From assembly GCF_946479605.1 (NCBI RefSeq), contig NZ_CAMLGT010000007.1, positions 1-36,065 on the forward strand: a DNA stretch of 36,065 nt. Direction: 5' to 3'. This DNA comes from an uncultured Lacibacter sp. Its GTDB lineage: Bacteria; Bacteroidota; Bacteroidia; Chitinophagales; Chitinophagaceae. The translations under genes were made by a program, and so were the position numbers. Below the pieces are notes generated by a model, which had not been told where the DNA came from, made no database searches, and was given only the letters and a program-made list of their open reading frames with translations. Below, in pieces: positions 1-7,381 of this stretch (its first letter is position 1; the number at the start of each line of letters is the position of its first letter).

Positions 1-1410
1 CTTGTTGATTCGCCATTCACAAAAGAACTGGATACCGATAAATATTTTACCTACATACGCTCCATCAAAAAAAGCATCGATCTGTTTCGTGAAGCCAATA
101 TTCCCATTATGGCTGAGCTGAATGTGATGCAACAGCAGTTTGGTCAAATTGCAGGAAAAATGACGGTGGAAGTAAGTGGCAAAGAATACACATTACAGCA
201 AGCCGCTAAATTTTTGGAAAGCCCCGACCGCAGCCTGCGTGAAGAAGTGTATTTAAAAGTGCAGAACCGCCGTTACCAAGATCGTGAAGCACTGAGTGAG
301 TTGTTTGGAAAGCTGGTGGAAAAGCGTCATCAGCTGGCGTTAAATGCAGACTTCAGCAACTACCGTGATTATAAGTTTAAAGAGCTGGGCCGTTTTGATT
401 ATGCGCCACAGGACTGTTTCAATTTTCATGAAGCTGTGAAGCAGCATGTGGTACCGCTGGTGAAGCTCATTTACGAAGAACACGGAAAAGCAATTGGTAT
501 TGATCACCTGCGTCCATGGGATATGGAAGCAGAGCCGGAAGGAATACAACCGCTGCAGCCGTTTACAAATGGAACAGAGTTGACAGAAAAAACCATCGAG
601 TGCTTTGAACAACTCAATCCATTCTTTGCTGATTGCTTACGCAAAATGCGTGAACTGAAGCGTTTTGATCTCGACAGCCGCAAAGGAAAAGCTCCCGGCG
701 GTTACAATATGCCGTTAGCTGAAACAGGAGCACCGTTCATTTTTATGAATGCTGCCGGCACATTGGATGATGTAACCACTATGGTTCACGAAGGTGGTCA
801 TGCTGTTCATTCATTCCTTACACATGCTCTTGAATTGACCGGTTTTAAAGAATATGGTGCTGAAATTGCCGAAGTAGCAAGCATGGCGATGGAGCTCTTC
901 AGCATGGAGCATTGGCATATTTTCTTTAGCGATAAAGAAGAGCTGCGCCGTGCAAGATTTAAACAACTGGAACGTGTGCTCACCATTTTACCTTGGATTG
1001 CACGCATTGATGCATTTCAGCACTGGATCTACGAAAACCCAACACATACTGCCGAAGAGCGTGGCACCAAATGGATGGCACTGGCAAATGAATACACTAC
1101 CGGGCTTATTGATTACAGCGGCCTTGAACATTTCCGCCCGTTTGAATGGCAACGCCAATTGCACTTGTTTGAAGTGCCTTTCTACTATATTGAGTATGGC
1201 ATTGCACAACTCGGCGCTATTGGTTTATGGATGCAGTTCAAGCAAAACCAGCAACAGGCTTTGCAGAACTACATCAACGCACTGAGCCTTGGCGGCACCA
1301 AAACATTGCCCCAATTGTATGAAGCGGCTGGCTTGAAATTTGATTTCTCTCCAAACCATATCAAAACCCTCATGGATTTTGTAAAAACGGAAATGGATGA
1401 TCTTAAGTAA
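1..1410 (+). CDS. M3 family oligoendopeptidase (PepF-like), 5' truncated by window edge
   Basis: The reading frame is open from the first base, so the N-terminus lies outside the window; the first internal ATG is at 109 but is not the start. The zinc-protease motif HEGGH is encoded at 787-801. A downstream EVASM segment (about 870-884) supplies the expected third zinc-ligand glutamate of the gluzincin M3 family. The upstream GGYNMP stretch and the downstream tyrosine-rich FYYIEYGIAQLG segment are also typical of M3/PepF proteins. Such enzymes cleave oligopeptides in the cytoplasm. A terminator follows at 1451-1488. The family is confident; the exact subfamily and peptide preference are not determined. 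Confidence 0.93.
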   Translation, partial: LVDSPFTKELDTDKYFTYIRSIKKSIDLFREANIPIMAELNVMQQQFGQIAGKMTVEVSGKEYTLQQAAKFLESPDRSLREEVYLKVQNRRYQDREALSELFGKLVEKRHQLALNADFSNYRDYKFKELGRFDYAPQDCFNFHEAVKQHVVPLVKLIYEEHGKAIGIDHLRPWDMEAEPEGIQPLQPFTNGTELTEKTIECFEQLNPFFADCLRKMRELKRFDLDSRKGKAPGGYNMPLAETGAPFIFMNAAGTLDDVTTMVHEGGHAVHSFLTHALELTGFKEYGAEIAEVASMAMELFSMEHWHIFFSDKEELRRARFKQLERVLTILPWIARIDAFQHWIYENPTHTAEERGTKWMALANEYTTGLIDYSGLEHFRPFEWQRQLHLFEVPFYYIEYGIAQLGAIGLWMQFKQNQQQALQNYINALSLGGTKTLPQLYEAAGLKFDFSPNHIKTLMDFVKTEMDDLK

Positions 1411-1450
1411 TTAATACCGATATTTGCACTGCTAAATCAGAACATTAATC

Positions 1451-1488
1451 ATGTCCTGCCGTTTCTACGGGAGGGCATTTTTTTTTTT
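1451..1488 (+). terminator. Rho-independent terminator after the M3 peptidase
   Basis: Arms 1451-1462 and 1467-1478 pair over 12 positions with one G-U pair and one mismatch around a TTCT loop. About ten T residues follow (1479-1488). It lies 40 bp after the stop codon on the same strand. Confidence 0.85.
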
Positions 1489-1563
1489 GCTAAGAGTAAA
1501 AGAGTGAAAAAAGAAAAAGAGGCAGGTGCTGTTTCACGATTGATGGAAACGACCGGAAATAGA

Positions 1564-1597
1564 AAAGAGAAGTGTGTAACTTCTCTTTAACTTTTTT
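1564..1597. terminator. Bidirectional terminator between M3 peptidase and Fur-family gene
   Basis: A perfect 10-bp stem (1564-1573 with 1579-1588) has a 5-nt loop. T-rich DNA follows on the plus strand (1592-1597) and a T-rich run follows on the minus strand. It lies about 28 bp beyond the stop of the minus-strand Fur-family gene, so it probably ends that operon. Confidence 0.7.
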
Positions 1598-1615
1598 CTT
1601 TTTAATCTCTTTGTC

Positions 1616-2035
1616 CTAGCTTCTGCAATCACTGCAAAACCCGTTCACCACCATATTGCTGCGGTCAGGCTGAAAACCTTTTGGAAGTTTTACTTCAGGC
1701 ACCAATACATCATCCAGGCAAATGGTTTTACCACACTGGTCGCAAATAAAGTGTACATGGTTATCGTGGTGATGACCTTCTTCACAACGGTCTTTACACA
1801 ACGCATACTTTACAGAATTATCAGAAGTAGGAATGGTGTGTATGATCCCTTTTTCTTCAAATGTCTGCAGTGTACGGTAAATGGTTACACGGTCAATTTT
1901 ATCGCTGGCTTTCTTTTCAATATCAGCATGCGCAAGCGCTCCCGGTGCATGATAGAACATGTCCAGTATCTGCAACCGGCTGTCGGTTACACTCATGTGG
2001 TTTTTTTTCAGCAAATCTTTGATCGCTTCGCTCAT
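1616..2035 (-). CDS. Fur-family metalloregulator (Fur/Zur-like)
   Basis: The 139-aa protein has the Fur layout: an N-terminal winged helix with the DRVTIYRTLQTFEEKG recognition region (about 48-63), then a metal-binding dimerisation domain. The His-rich HHHDNHVHF stretch (88-96) and the two CxxC pairs (C98/C101 and C134/C137) are the usual regulatory and structural metal sites. Extra cysteines lie at C80 and C84. It follows the SCO1-like gene by only 12 bp, so the two are probably co-transcribed. The neighbours (SCO1-like, MerC-like) and the inverted repeat at 2766-2786 fit control of metal trafficking. Zur is a reasonable guess from context, but Fur or PerR cannot be excluded from sequence alone. 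Confidence 0.9.
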   Translation of the reverse strand: MSEAIKDLLKKNHMSVTDSRLQILDMFYHAPGALAHADIEKKASDKIDRVTIYRTLQTFEEKGIIHTIPTSDNSVKYALCKDRCEEGHHHDNHVHFICDQCGKTICLDDVLVPEVKLPKGFQPDRSNMVVNGFCSDCRS

Positions 2036-2047
2036 ACTGTAATTTAC

Positions 2048-2704
2048 TTAATTAGGGTTGTTTTGAAAAATTCCGTTCACAAAACGGGGGCCATCATACC
2101 GCTCTTTTAAAATAAGGTTGATGTCTTCATTAAGCTTCGCCAATTCTTTTTTATCAAGTCCATCGTAAATGCCTCTAACCTTTCCGCTCCTGTCTACAAG
2201 GGCAAACAGTTGTGTATGAATAAACTGATCGGCCAATGGCTCTGTATTGTCATGCTGATCATCGAGCAAATAACTTTTACGTGCAGCTTCGTAAAGCTTT
2301 TCCTTTGTGCCGGTCAGCATCATCCATTTGGCCGGATCGATCTTCATTGAATCAGCATAATGTTTTAACCGGGCAACAGAATCTTTCTCCGGATCAACTG
2401 TATGGCTCAGGATCATAAAATCCTCTTCATCGGCAAAATCCTTTGCTATTATTGCCATGTTGGTATTCATTTTTGGGCAAATACCGGTACAGGTTGTAAA
2501 AAAGAACTCCACCACCTGCACTTTACCTGCTACATTGTTATTGGTGATCGTGTCGCCCAGTTGGTTAACGAAAGCAAACTCTTTCACTTCGTTCATGGTG
2601 GGCAACTTCTTGCGCCAAAGATCGGTGCCCCAGAAAATGGCGAGATAAAACGCAAGCATAAGAAACAGGAAGAAACTGAGATAAAACCACAACTTTTTTG
2701 ACAT
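2048..2704 (-). CDS. SCO1/SenC family thioredoxin-fold copper chaperone
   Basis: The chosen ATG at 2704 gives 218 aa with an N-terminal membrane anchor (about residues 5-25). A longer frame upstream would only add residues ahead of this anchor. The SCO signature is intact: CTGICP (C72, C76) plus the distant copper-ligand histidine in FIHTQ (H163). The family delivers copper to cytochrome oxidase CuA or acts as a thiol reductase outside the membrane. It is the first gene of a probable two-gene operon with the Fur-family regulator, under a TAccTTTG box at 2723-2730. No oxidase gene is visible nearby, so the exact client is unknown. Confidence 0.9.
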   Translation of the reverse strand: MSKKLWFYLSFFLFLMLAFYLAIFWGTDLWRKKLPTMNEVKEFAFVNQLGDTITNNNVAGKVQVVEFFFTTCTGICPKMNTNMAIIAKDFADEEDFMILSHTVDPEKDSVARLKHYADSMKIDPAKWMMLTGTKEKLYEAARKSYLLDDQHDNTEPLADQFIHTQLFALVDRSGKVRGIYDGLDKKELAKLNEDINLILKERYDGPRFVNGIFQNNPN

Positions 2705-2722
2705 AGACCTGAATATAAGCCG

Positions 2723-2730
2723 CAAAGGTA
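2723..2730 (-). promoter_or_regulatory. Bacteroidota -7 element for SCO1-fur operon
   Basis: Read on the minus strand this is TACCTTTG, a full match to TAnnTTTG. It lies about 19 bp ahead of the SCO1 start. No TTTG box is seen at the ideal -33 spacing, so it may need activation or be weak. Confidence 0.55.
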
Positions 2731-2765
2731 CGAAGGGGAAGCAGGTCGATCTTAGTGAAAATAAA

Positions 2766-2786
2766 ATTTGCAACATAATTGCAAAT
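2766..2786. promoter_or_regulatory. Perfect inverted repeat, candidate Fur/Zur-family operator
   Basis: ATTTGCAA (2766-2773) and TTGCAAAT (2779-2786) form a perfect 8-bp inverted repeat with a 5-bp spacer. It sits between the divergent SCO1-fur and MerC genes and covers the MerC -33 box. The size and position suit a dimeric Fur-family repressor, and such a regulator is encoded next door. The assignment to that regulator is inference. Confidence 0.6.
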
Positions 2787-2797
2787 ATGTATTTTTG
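2767..2797 (+). promoter_or_regulatory. Consensus Bacteroidota promoter of the MerC-like gene
   Basis: TTTG at 2767-2770, exactly 19 nt, then TATTTTTG at 2790-2797 match the published TTTG-N19-TAnnTTTG primary sigma consensus. Transcription should start only a few bases before the ATG at 2807, leaving almost no leader. Confidence 0.75.
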
Positions 2798-2806
2798 CTG
2801 TCCTTT

Positions 2807-3205
2807 ATGAACATTCGCATTAACTGGGAAGCTTTAGGAATTGCCGCATCTGTAGCCTGTGCCATCCACTGTGCTGTAGTGCCTTTGTTTATTACCAGTC
2901 TTCCGCTCTTCGGCATCAATATCATCCACAATGTGTTTGTTGAAATACTCCTGCTGGGAACAGCCTTTGTTATTGGCTTTTCCACCTTGTGGCATGGGTA
3001 TAAAAAACACCATCATCACTGGGGAACGCTGGTGCCATTCTCGGCAGGTATGGTTTTGTTTACGCTTAACCAGTTTATTCATTTCCCGTATTCATCATTT
3101 GTGTTTGTAATACCGGCGGTAGCGCTCATTATTACTGCACATGTACTCAATCATCGTTTTTGCAAAAAAGCAAATCATTGCCATACTACAGATTGTAATC
3201 ACTGA
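2807..3205 (+). CDS. MerC-domain membrane protein
   Basis: The 132-aa protein has about four membrane segments and the CAIHC motif (C18, C22) in the first one, as in MerC-type mercury/heavy-metal transport proteins. A HHHH loop follows the second segment, and the C-terminal tail is rich in Cys and His. ATG 2807 is chosen over the upstream in-frame codon at 2768 because the promoter at 2767-2797 would lie inside the longer version. No merA or merR is nearby. The Fur-family neighbour and the operator-like repeat suggest a role in handling a physiological metal rather than classical mercury resistance; that is inference. Confidence 0.85.
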   Translation: MNIRINWEALGIAASVACAIHCAVVPLFITSLPLFGINIIHNVFVEILLLGTAFVIGFSTLWHGYKKHHHHWGTLVPFSAGMVLFTLNQFIHFPYSSFVFVIPAVALIITAHVLNHRFCKKANHCHTTDCNH

Positions 3206-3225
3206 TCCTGCCGTTTCTTTGCAGC

Positions 3226-3537
3226 ATGAATAAGAAACCACTATCACTCCTACGCAAAACAGGTATTGCAGAAGGTATATCGTTCCTGGTATTGTTGCTG
3301 ATTGCTATGCCGCTGAAATATATGTTTGATCTTCCGCTGGCAGTAAAATATGTGGGCTGGGCACACGGGCTGCTATTTGTGCTGTATGTGGCACTGGCGT
3401 ATTATGTGAAAGAAGTGTACAACTGGCCGTTCAAAAAATTTTTCTTTGCCGGTGTGGCTGCTTTTTTACCATTAGGTACATTCATTTATGATAAGCAGTT
3501 GAAGAAAGAAGAAGAACTGCTGTTAGCAAAAAAATAA
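3226..3537 (+). CDS. DUF3817 family small membrane protein
   Basis: The 103-aa protein has three predicted membrane segments and the family pattern near the N-terminus: R-x-x-G-I-A-E-G-I-S-F then IAMPLKY. A WAHG segment follows in the middle helix. The family (YdzA-like) has no established function to my knowledge. It starts 20 bp after MerC. A TTtcTTTG near-match to the -7 box at 3214-3221, with TTG at 3193-3195, could provide its own promoter with a very short leader. It ends before the strong terminator at 3583-3626. Confidence 0.85.
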   Translation: MNKKPLSLLRKTGIAEGISFLVLLLIAMPLKYMFDLPLAVKYVGWAHGLLFVLYVALAYYVKEVYNWPFKKFFFAGVAAFLPLGTFIYDKQLKKEEELLLAKK

Positions 3538-3582
3538 ACATTTCGAAAAAAAATACTACTTCAATATTTCAGGAAGCTGAAT

Positions 3583-3626
3583 AAAAAGAGCGAAGAGAAT
3601 AGTCTCTTCGCTCTTTTTGTTTTTTT
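3583..3626. terminator. Strong bidirectional terminator
   Basis: A perfect 16-bp stem (3583-3598 with 3603-3618) has a 4-nt loop, A-rich on one side and followed by a T run on the other. It lies between the converging DUF3817 gene (plus) and esterase gene (minus) and can serve both. Confidence 0.92.
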
Positions 3627-3630
3627 CAAA

Positions 3631-4362
3631 TTAAAACCTGCTTTCAAGATAATGTGGTAATAATGCACGCCAGGTATTCCAGTCGTGTGGCCATTCTTCG
3701 CCCCAGATGTCTAATTCGTAATTGATGCCTTTATCGTAAAGGATCTTTGCAAAACGTCCGCTGCTTGATGGATCTTCATAAGCACCACTTCCACTGAAAA
3801 TATGAATATGATTGCTGTGTCGTATCTGCTCCAATACTGCATGATCGGTTAAGTTGGGCATGTAATGCATGGGACTATTGTAGTACACCTGTTCATCGTA
3901 GTAACCTTTGGTATACTCCATCAGATCATACACACCACTCATGGCAATAACACCATTGATAAGATCGGGACGTTTTAAAAACAAATTCATACTGTGCAAT
4001 GCCCCGAACGATGCTCCACAGGTAATGATGGGTGTATCGAACGAAGTATTGGTTTTAATGAACGGCACCACTTCATTAAAAATATATTCGTTGAACTGGT
4101 TTTGACGGATGGCTTTATGTGCGCCTTCCATTTCATTGTTCATCCAGCTTTCTGTATTGATGCTGTTTACTGAATAGACCTTTACTTTTCCCGCATCAAT
4201 CCATGGCTTTAATGTTTCCATCAGCTGAAAACGTTCATACTCTAAGTAATCAGCCGCTGCAGTGGGAACCATCAGCAATGCAAATCCATAATGACCATAA
4301 ATAGCAATGGGCATTTCCTTACCAAGTGCCGGACTGTGCCAGCCAAATAATTCTCTCTGCAT
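3631..4362 (-). CDS. Esterase-D-like alpha/beta hydrolase (COG4947-type)
   Basis: The 243-aa protein has an alpha/beta-hydrolase core without a signal peptide. The nucleophile elbow is G-A-S-F-G with S118. A likely catalytic His is H226 in the EEWPHDW motif near the C-terminus, and D197 in the YEDPSS loop is a candidate acid. The layout resembles putative esterases related to esterase D and the antigen-85 group. The substrate is unknown. Its stop lies 4 bp from the bidirectional terminator. The flanking gap 4363-4455 has only a weak 7-bp inverted repeat (4398-4404/4415-4421). Confidence 0.85.
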   Translation of the reverse strand: MQRELFGWHSPALGKEMPIAIYGHYGFALLMVPTAAADYLEYERFQLMETLKPWIDAGKVKVYSVNSINTESWMNNEMEGAHKAIRQNQFNEYIFNEVVPFIKTNTSFDTPIITCGASFGALHSMNLFLKRPDLINGVIAMSGVYDLMEYTKGYYDEQVYYNSPMHYMPNLTDHAVLEQIRHSNHIHIFSGSGAYEDPSSSGRFAKILYDKGINYELDIWGEEWPHDWNTWRALLPHYLESRF

Positions 4363-4455
4363 AATGTTCGTTTTGTTTTGGGTAAATCATTGTACTGCCT
4401 GTTTTACATTTCAGAAACAGGAGAGTAATGAAGAACGATGTACCTGTAAAAAGAA

Positions 4456-4974
4456 TCAGTGTTTGCCGGGGCCGCCCACACCGGTGCTGCCCATCATTGA
4501 TACATCACGGTCAAACATGTACAAACCGCTTTTATCGCCACCAATAAGTTTCAGTTTGTCCATGATCTGTCTTGCCAATGCTTCTTCTTCTATCTGTTCA
4601 CTCACATACCATTGCAGGAAGTTGTGCGTGGTGTAGTCTTTTTCTTTCAGGCAAATATCCACGAGGCGGTTAATTTCTGTACTCACCAGTATTTCATGAT
4701 CATGTACCTGCTGAAACAGTTCTTTTACACCTTTATATTTTGCAGAAGGAGCTTTTAGTGCGGGTATAACGCCATGCCCGCCACGTTCGTTAATAAACTT
4801 CACCAGCTTGAGCATGTGCATACGCTCTTCATCACTGTGTTTATACAAAAAAGCAGATACACCGCTGTAGCCTTCCACTTCGGCCCAGCTGGCCATTGCC
4901 AGGTAAATTTGTGAAGATTCTGCTTCTAACTGAACTTGTTCGTTTAGCGCCTTTTCAATTTTTGGGGATAGCAT
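4456..4974 (-). CDS. ftnA: Bacterial non-haem ferritin
   Basis: The 172-aa protein has the four-helix ferritin fold. All di-iron ferroxidase ligands of E. coli FtnA align at the same residue numbers: E17, E50, H53, E94 and the E126/Q127/E130 group. It would store iron in a 24-subunit cytoplasmic shell. The C-terminal tail after about residue 157 is Gly/Met-rich and probably flexible. It is divergent from the Nfu Fe-S carrier gene, so iron storage and iron-sulphur assembly share an intergenic region (4975-5112). No good TAnnTTTG box was found on its strand. Confidence 0.96.
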   Translation of the reverse strand: MLSPKIEKALNEQVQLEAESSQIYLAMASWAEVEGYSGVSAFLYKHSDEERMHMLKLVKFINERGGHGVIPALKAPSAKYKGVKELFQQVHDHEILVSTEINRLVDICLKEKDYTTHNFLQWYVSEQIEEEALARQIMDKLKLIGGDKSGLYMFDRDVSMMGSTGVGGPGKH

Positions 4975-5054
4975 ATTCCAGAATTTTAGTTACTCTAATG
5001 TACGATTACGAATGTTTTTTAACAATGGTCCGTCATAAAACTGCTAAAATGCGA

Positions 5055-5092
5055 AAACCGCCACCAAACTCAGCGGTTTCTTGCTAAATTTG
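5055..5092 (+). promoter_or_regulatory. Promoter region of the Nfu gene with inverted repeat
   Basis: TAAATTTG at 5085-5092 is a full match to the -7 consensus and lies 20 bp before the ATG. No -33 TTTG is present. Instead a 7-bp inverted repeat (AAACCGC 5055-5061, GCGGTTT 5073-5079) covers that position and might bind a regulator. The second part is speculative. Confidence 0.5.
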
Positions 5093-5112
5093 CAGCTTAA
5101 AGTTTCACAATC

Positions 5113-5709
5113 ATGATTCAGACAGGTAATCCCGTAATCAGTATCTATACAGAAATGACGCCAAACCCGGAAACCATGAAGTTTGTAGCCAACAAACTCC
5201 TGTATCCCGGTAAAAGCATTGATTTTCCTGAAGTGGCTGCAGCCGATGCATCGCCACTTGCACAGGAGCTGTTTGGTTTTCCGTTTGTAAAGGCAGTGTT
5301 CATAGCCAGCAATTTTGTTACACTTACCCGTTCTTCTCCCGATACAGATTGGCAGGAGTTGATCCCTACCATCCGCCAGTTTTTGAAAGATTACCTGGAA
5401 GAAGGCAAGCCGGTTATTGACGAATCGAAAATTGTTGAACCTGCGAAAGAAGAAGTGGTATTGAGTGGCGATGAAAGCGATGTGGTAAAACGCATCCAGG
5501 AAATTTTAGAGAACTATGTGAAGCCGGCAGTTGAAATGGACGGCGGTGCTATACAGTTTAAAAGTTTTAAAGATGGTAAAGTGAATTTGGCTTTGCAGGG
5601 AAGCTGCAGCGGATGTCCTTCATCTATGATCACATTGAAAGCAGGCATTGAAGGAATGATGAAGCGAATGATCCCTGAAGTGGAAGAAGTAGTGGCTGAA
5701 GCAGAGTAA
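5113..5709 (+). CDS. Nfu-type iron-sulphur cluster carrier (NifU C-terminal domain)
   Basis: The 198-aa protein has two domains. An N-terminal Nfu_N domain (about 10-95) carries the TPNPETMKF motif. After an acidic linker, a C-terminal NifU domain carries the cluster-binding C165-x-x-C168 in SCSGCPSS. Such proteins accept assembled Fe-S clusters and pass them to apo-enzymes. The gene stands alone, divergent from ferritin, with a -7 box upstream and a perfect palindromic terminator just after it. Confidence 0.94.
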   Translation: MIQTGNPVISIYTEMTPNPETMKFVANKLLYPGKSIDFPEVAAADASPLAQELFGFPFVKAVFIASNFVTLTRSSPDTDWQELIPTIRQFLKDYLEEGKPVIDESKIVEPAKEEVVLSGDESDVVKRIQEILENYVKPAVEMDGGAIQFKSFKDGKVNLALQGSCSGCPSSMITLKAGIEGMMKRMIPEVEEVVAEAE

Positions 5710-5750
5710 GACCGACCGCAGATGATTTGATTAAATGATTCTATTGATAT

Positions 5751-5785
5751 AAAAAGCGATGCAATTGCATCGCTTTTTTGTTTTT
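5751..5785 (+). terminator. Terminator after the Nfu gene
   Basis: A perfect 28-bp palindrome (5751-5778) is A-rich at its left edge and ends in a T run with further T residues beyond. It lies about 40 bp after the stop codon. Confidence 0.9.
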
Positions 5786-5815
5786 GTTAAGGTTTGAAAA
5801 AGTAGTTTAGTAGAT

Positions 5816-6394
5816 ATGAAACTGCTTTCAATTTTAGTGCTTGTGTTTTTTTGTTCTGATGCTATTGCACAAACACAGGGTGACTACACGATTCGTCAAT
5901 TAAAGAACGGCGATTTCACAAACGATAAAACGTATGTATATGTTTTGCCGTTTGAACAAGGCAGGAAAGTTTATTTGGTACAGGCATATGATAGTAACCT
6001 AAGTCACAAAGGAGAGTTTGCATTAGATTTTAAAGTTAAAGAAGGAACAGCCATTTGCGCAGCAAGAGAGGGAACTGTTATTGCAGCAAGAAGCGACAGT
6101 GACAAAGGTGGATTAAAACCCGAACATCTTTCCGATGGCAATTTCATCAGTATACAACACAGTGATGGCTCTGTTGCACATTACTGGCATTTGAAAAAAG
6201 ACGGCGTAATGGTTGCTGCTGGCGACACAGTAACAAAAGGTCAAATCATTGGTTACAGCGGCAATACCGGTTATTCAGCTTTTCCGCACTTACATTTTGA
6301 GGTTGTACAAAATGGAAGACAAGTGCCTACAAGATTCAATACAAAAAAGGGAGTAATGTATTTAAGGCCATCAAAATTTTACAGGACGAACTAA
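5816..6394 (+). CDS. Secreted M23 family metallopeptidase
   Basis: The 192-aa precursor has a signal peptide ending near SDAIAQ (about residue 19). The M23 (LytM/lysostaphin) motifs are present: H64 and D71 in SHKGEFALDF, and H158-x-H160 in FPHLHFEV. A further histidine cluster (H122, H125) supplies the general base region. There is no additional cell-wall-binding or LysM domain, so it is a short single-domain enzyme probably acting on peptidoglycan cross-links in the periplasm. It is monocistronic as far as can be seen. Confidence 0.92.
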   Translation: MKLLSILVLVFFCSDAIAQTQGDYTIRQLKNGDFTNDKTYVYVLPFEQGRKVYLVQAYDSNLSHKGEFALDFKVKEGTAICAAREGTVIAARSDSDKGGLKPEHLSDGNFISIQHSDGSVAHYWHLKKDGVMVAAGDTVTKGQIIGYSGNTGYSAFPHLHFEVVQNGRQVPTRFNTKKGVMYLRPSKFYRTN

Positions 6395-6397
6395 TAT

Positions 6398-6463
6398 AAT
6401 ATCCTACAAAGACACAGAGGACACAACGTTTTTTCTTTATGTTCTTCGTGGCTTAGTGGGAAA
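6398..6463. repeat. Word-like intergenic repeat of the ACACAGAGGACACA type
   Basis: The gap between the M23 and cupin genes contains the quasi-repetitive string ACACAGAGGACACAACG, then TTCTTCGTGGCTTAGTGGG. I recall similar stretches as dispersed intergenic repeats in environmental bacterial genomes, but this needs a genome search. No gene is present. Confidence 0.4.
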
Positions 6464-6464
6464 A

Positions 6465-6824
6465 CTACAACTTCCCCAACTCTTTCTTTGTAAACTCGTT
6501 TTCTACGTTCCCGGTATTCAACGTTGTAGCAGGTTCAAACAGCAGCACATGTACCTCTTCTTTTGCATTGGGTCGGTGCTCAACACCTCTTGGTACAACA
6601 ATAAATTCACCTTCGTTAAGTGTAACTGTTTTATCACGAAACTCCATATCAAAGCTTCCCTTCACTACATAAAACAATTCATCTTCATTTTCGTGATGGT
6701 GCCAGGTGAAAGGTCCTTTAAACTTTACCAGTTTCACGTGCTGCCCATTTAACTCGCCTGCAATCTGCGGGCTCCAGCAATCGTTAAACAGCGTAAACTT
6801 TTCTGCAACATTTATTTTTTCCAT
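6465..6824 (-). CDS. Single-domain cupin protein
   Basis: The 119-aa protein is one small beta-barrel cupin. Motif 1 is seen as HHHENEDELFYVVKG (42-56), with several His and Glu residues as probable metal ligands. Motif 2 lies around VVPRGVEHRP, with the expected histidine. These proteins are metal-binding enzymes or sensors of many kinds, and the substrate cannot be told from sequence. It lies 61 bp after the OsmC gene on the same strand, but a terminator hairpin stands between them, so it may be expressed only by read-through or its own promoter. Confidence 0.88.
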   Translation of the reverse strand: MEKINVAEKFTLFNDCWSPQIAGELNGQHVKLVKFKGPFTWHHHENEDELFYVVKGSFDMEFRDKTVTLNEGEFIVVPRGVEHRPNAKEEVHVLLFEPATTLNTGNVENEFTKKELGKL

Positions 6825-6832
6825 CCTGTAAA

Positions 6833-6865
6833 ATAAAAAAGCCGGTCTTCATTTGAAAACCGGCT
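6833..6865 (-). terminator. Terminator after the OsmC gene
   Basis: On the minus strand AGCCGGT (6865-6859) pairs with ACCGGCT (6846-6840) around a 12-nt loop. A T-rich tract follows (6839-6833). It lies just after the OsmC stop. Confidence 0.75.
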
Positions 6866-6885
6866 GTAAAAGAAATTGCTATCAA

Positions 6886-7305
6886 TTATGCAACCAGTGT
6901 TGCAGTGCTTGAAATTTCCAAACCTTTACCCAATAGTTTAGAGATGGGGCAGTTTGCTTCTGCATCCTTCACACACTCCTGGAATTTTGCATCATCAATA
7001 CCCGGCACTTTTGCTGTTAAGATGAGGTGCGATTTGCTTAAAGTACCATCCACAAAAGTGATCTCACATTTTGTTTCAAGTTTTTCAGGTGTAAATCCTG
7101 CAGCACCTAATACAAAGCTCAGTTTCATAACAAAGCAACCTGCATGTGCAGCAGCTACCAATTCTTCTGGATTAGTGCCTACACCGCTTTCGAAACGGGA
7201 GAGGTAAGAATATTGTGTGTTGCTTAAAACGGTGCTTTGTGTTGTAAGCTGTCCGTTACCTTCTTTACCGGAGCCATTCCAAACGGCTGTTGCGTGACGT
7301 ATCAT
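6886..7305 (-). CDS. OsmC family peroxiredoxin
   Basis: The 139-aa protein matches the OsmC/Ohr superfamily in length and pattern. The two redox cysteines are C57 (AAAHAGCF) and C119 (EANCPISK). These enzymes reduce organic hydroperoxides with lipoyl or dithiol reductants. The N-terminal HATAVWNGSGKEGNG stretch is that of the OsmC rather than the Ohr subgroup. It ends at the hairpin 6833-6865. It is near other stress- or iron-related genes (ferritin, Nfu), but they are not in the same operon. Confidence 0.93.
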   Translation of the reverse strand: MIRHATAVWNGSGKEGNGQLTTQSTVLSNTQYSYLSRFESGVGTNPEELVAAAHAGCFVMKLSFVLGAAGFTPEKLETKCEITFVDGTLSKSHLILTAKVPGIDDAKFQECVKDAEANCPISKLLGKGLEISSTATLVA

Positions 7306-7381
7306 AATGTTTGTTTTTTATTTGAGGTGGTAAAACTAACAGAAAAACACATTCATCGTTTACAGTTTGGTGAAACTTTCG

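Noticed and set aside
2236..2701. Plus-strand open frames inside the SCO1-like gene
   Set aside because: They are antisense shadows of a gene with intact SCO1 motifs.
4398..4421. Terminator after the ferritin gene
   Set aside because: The 7-bp stem has no T run on the minus strand, so it was not called.
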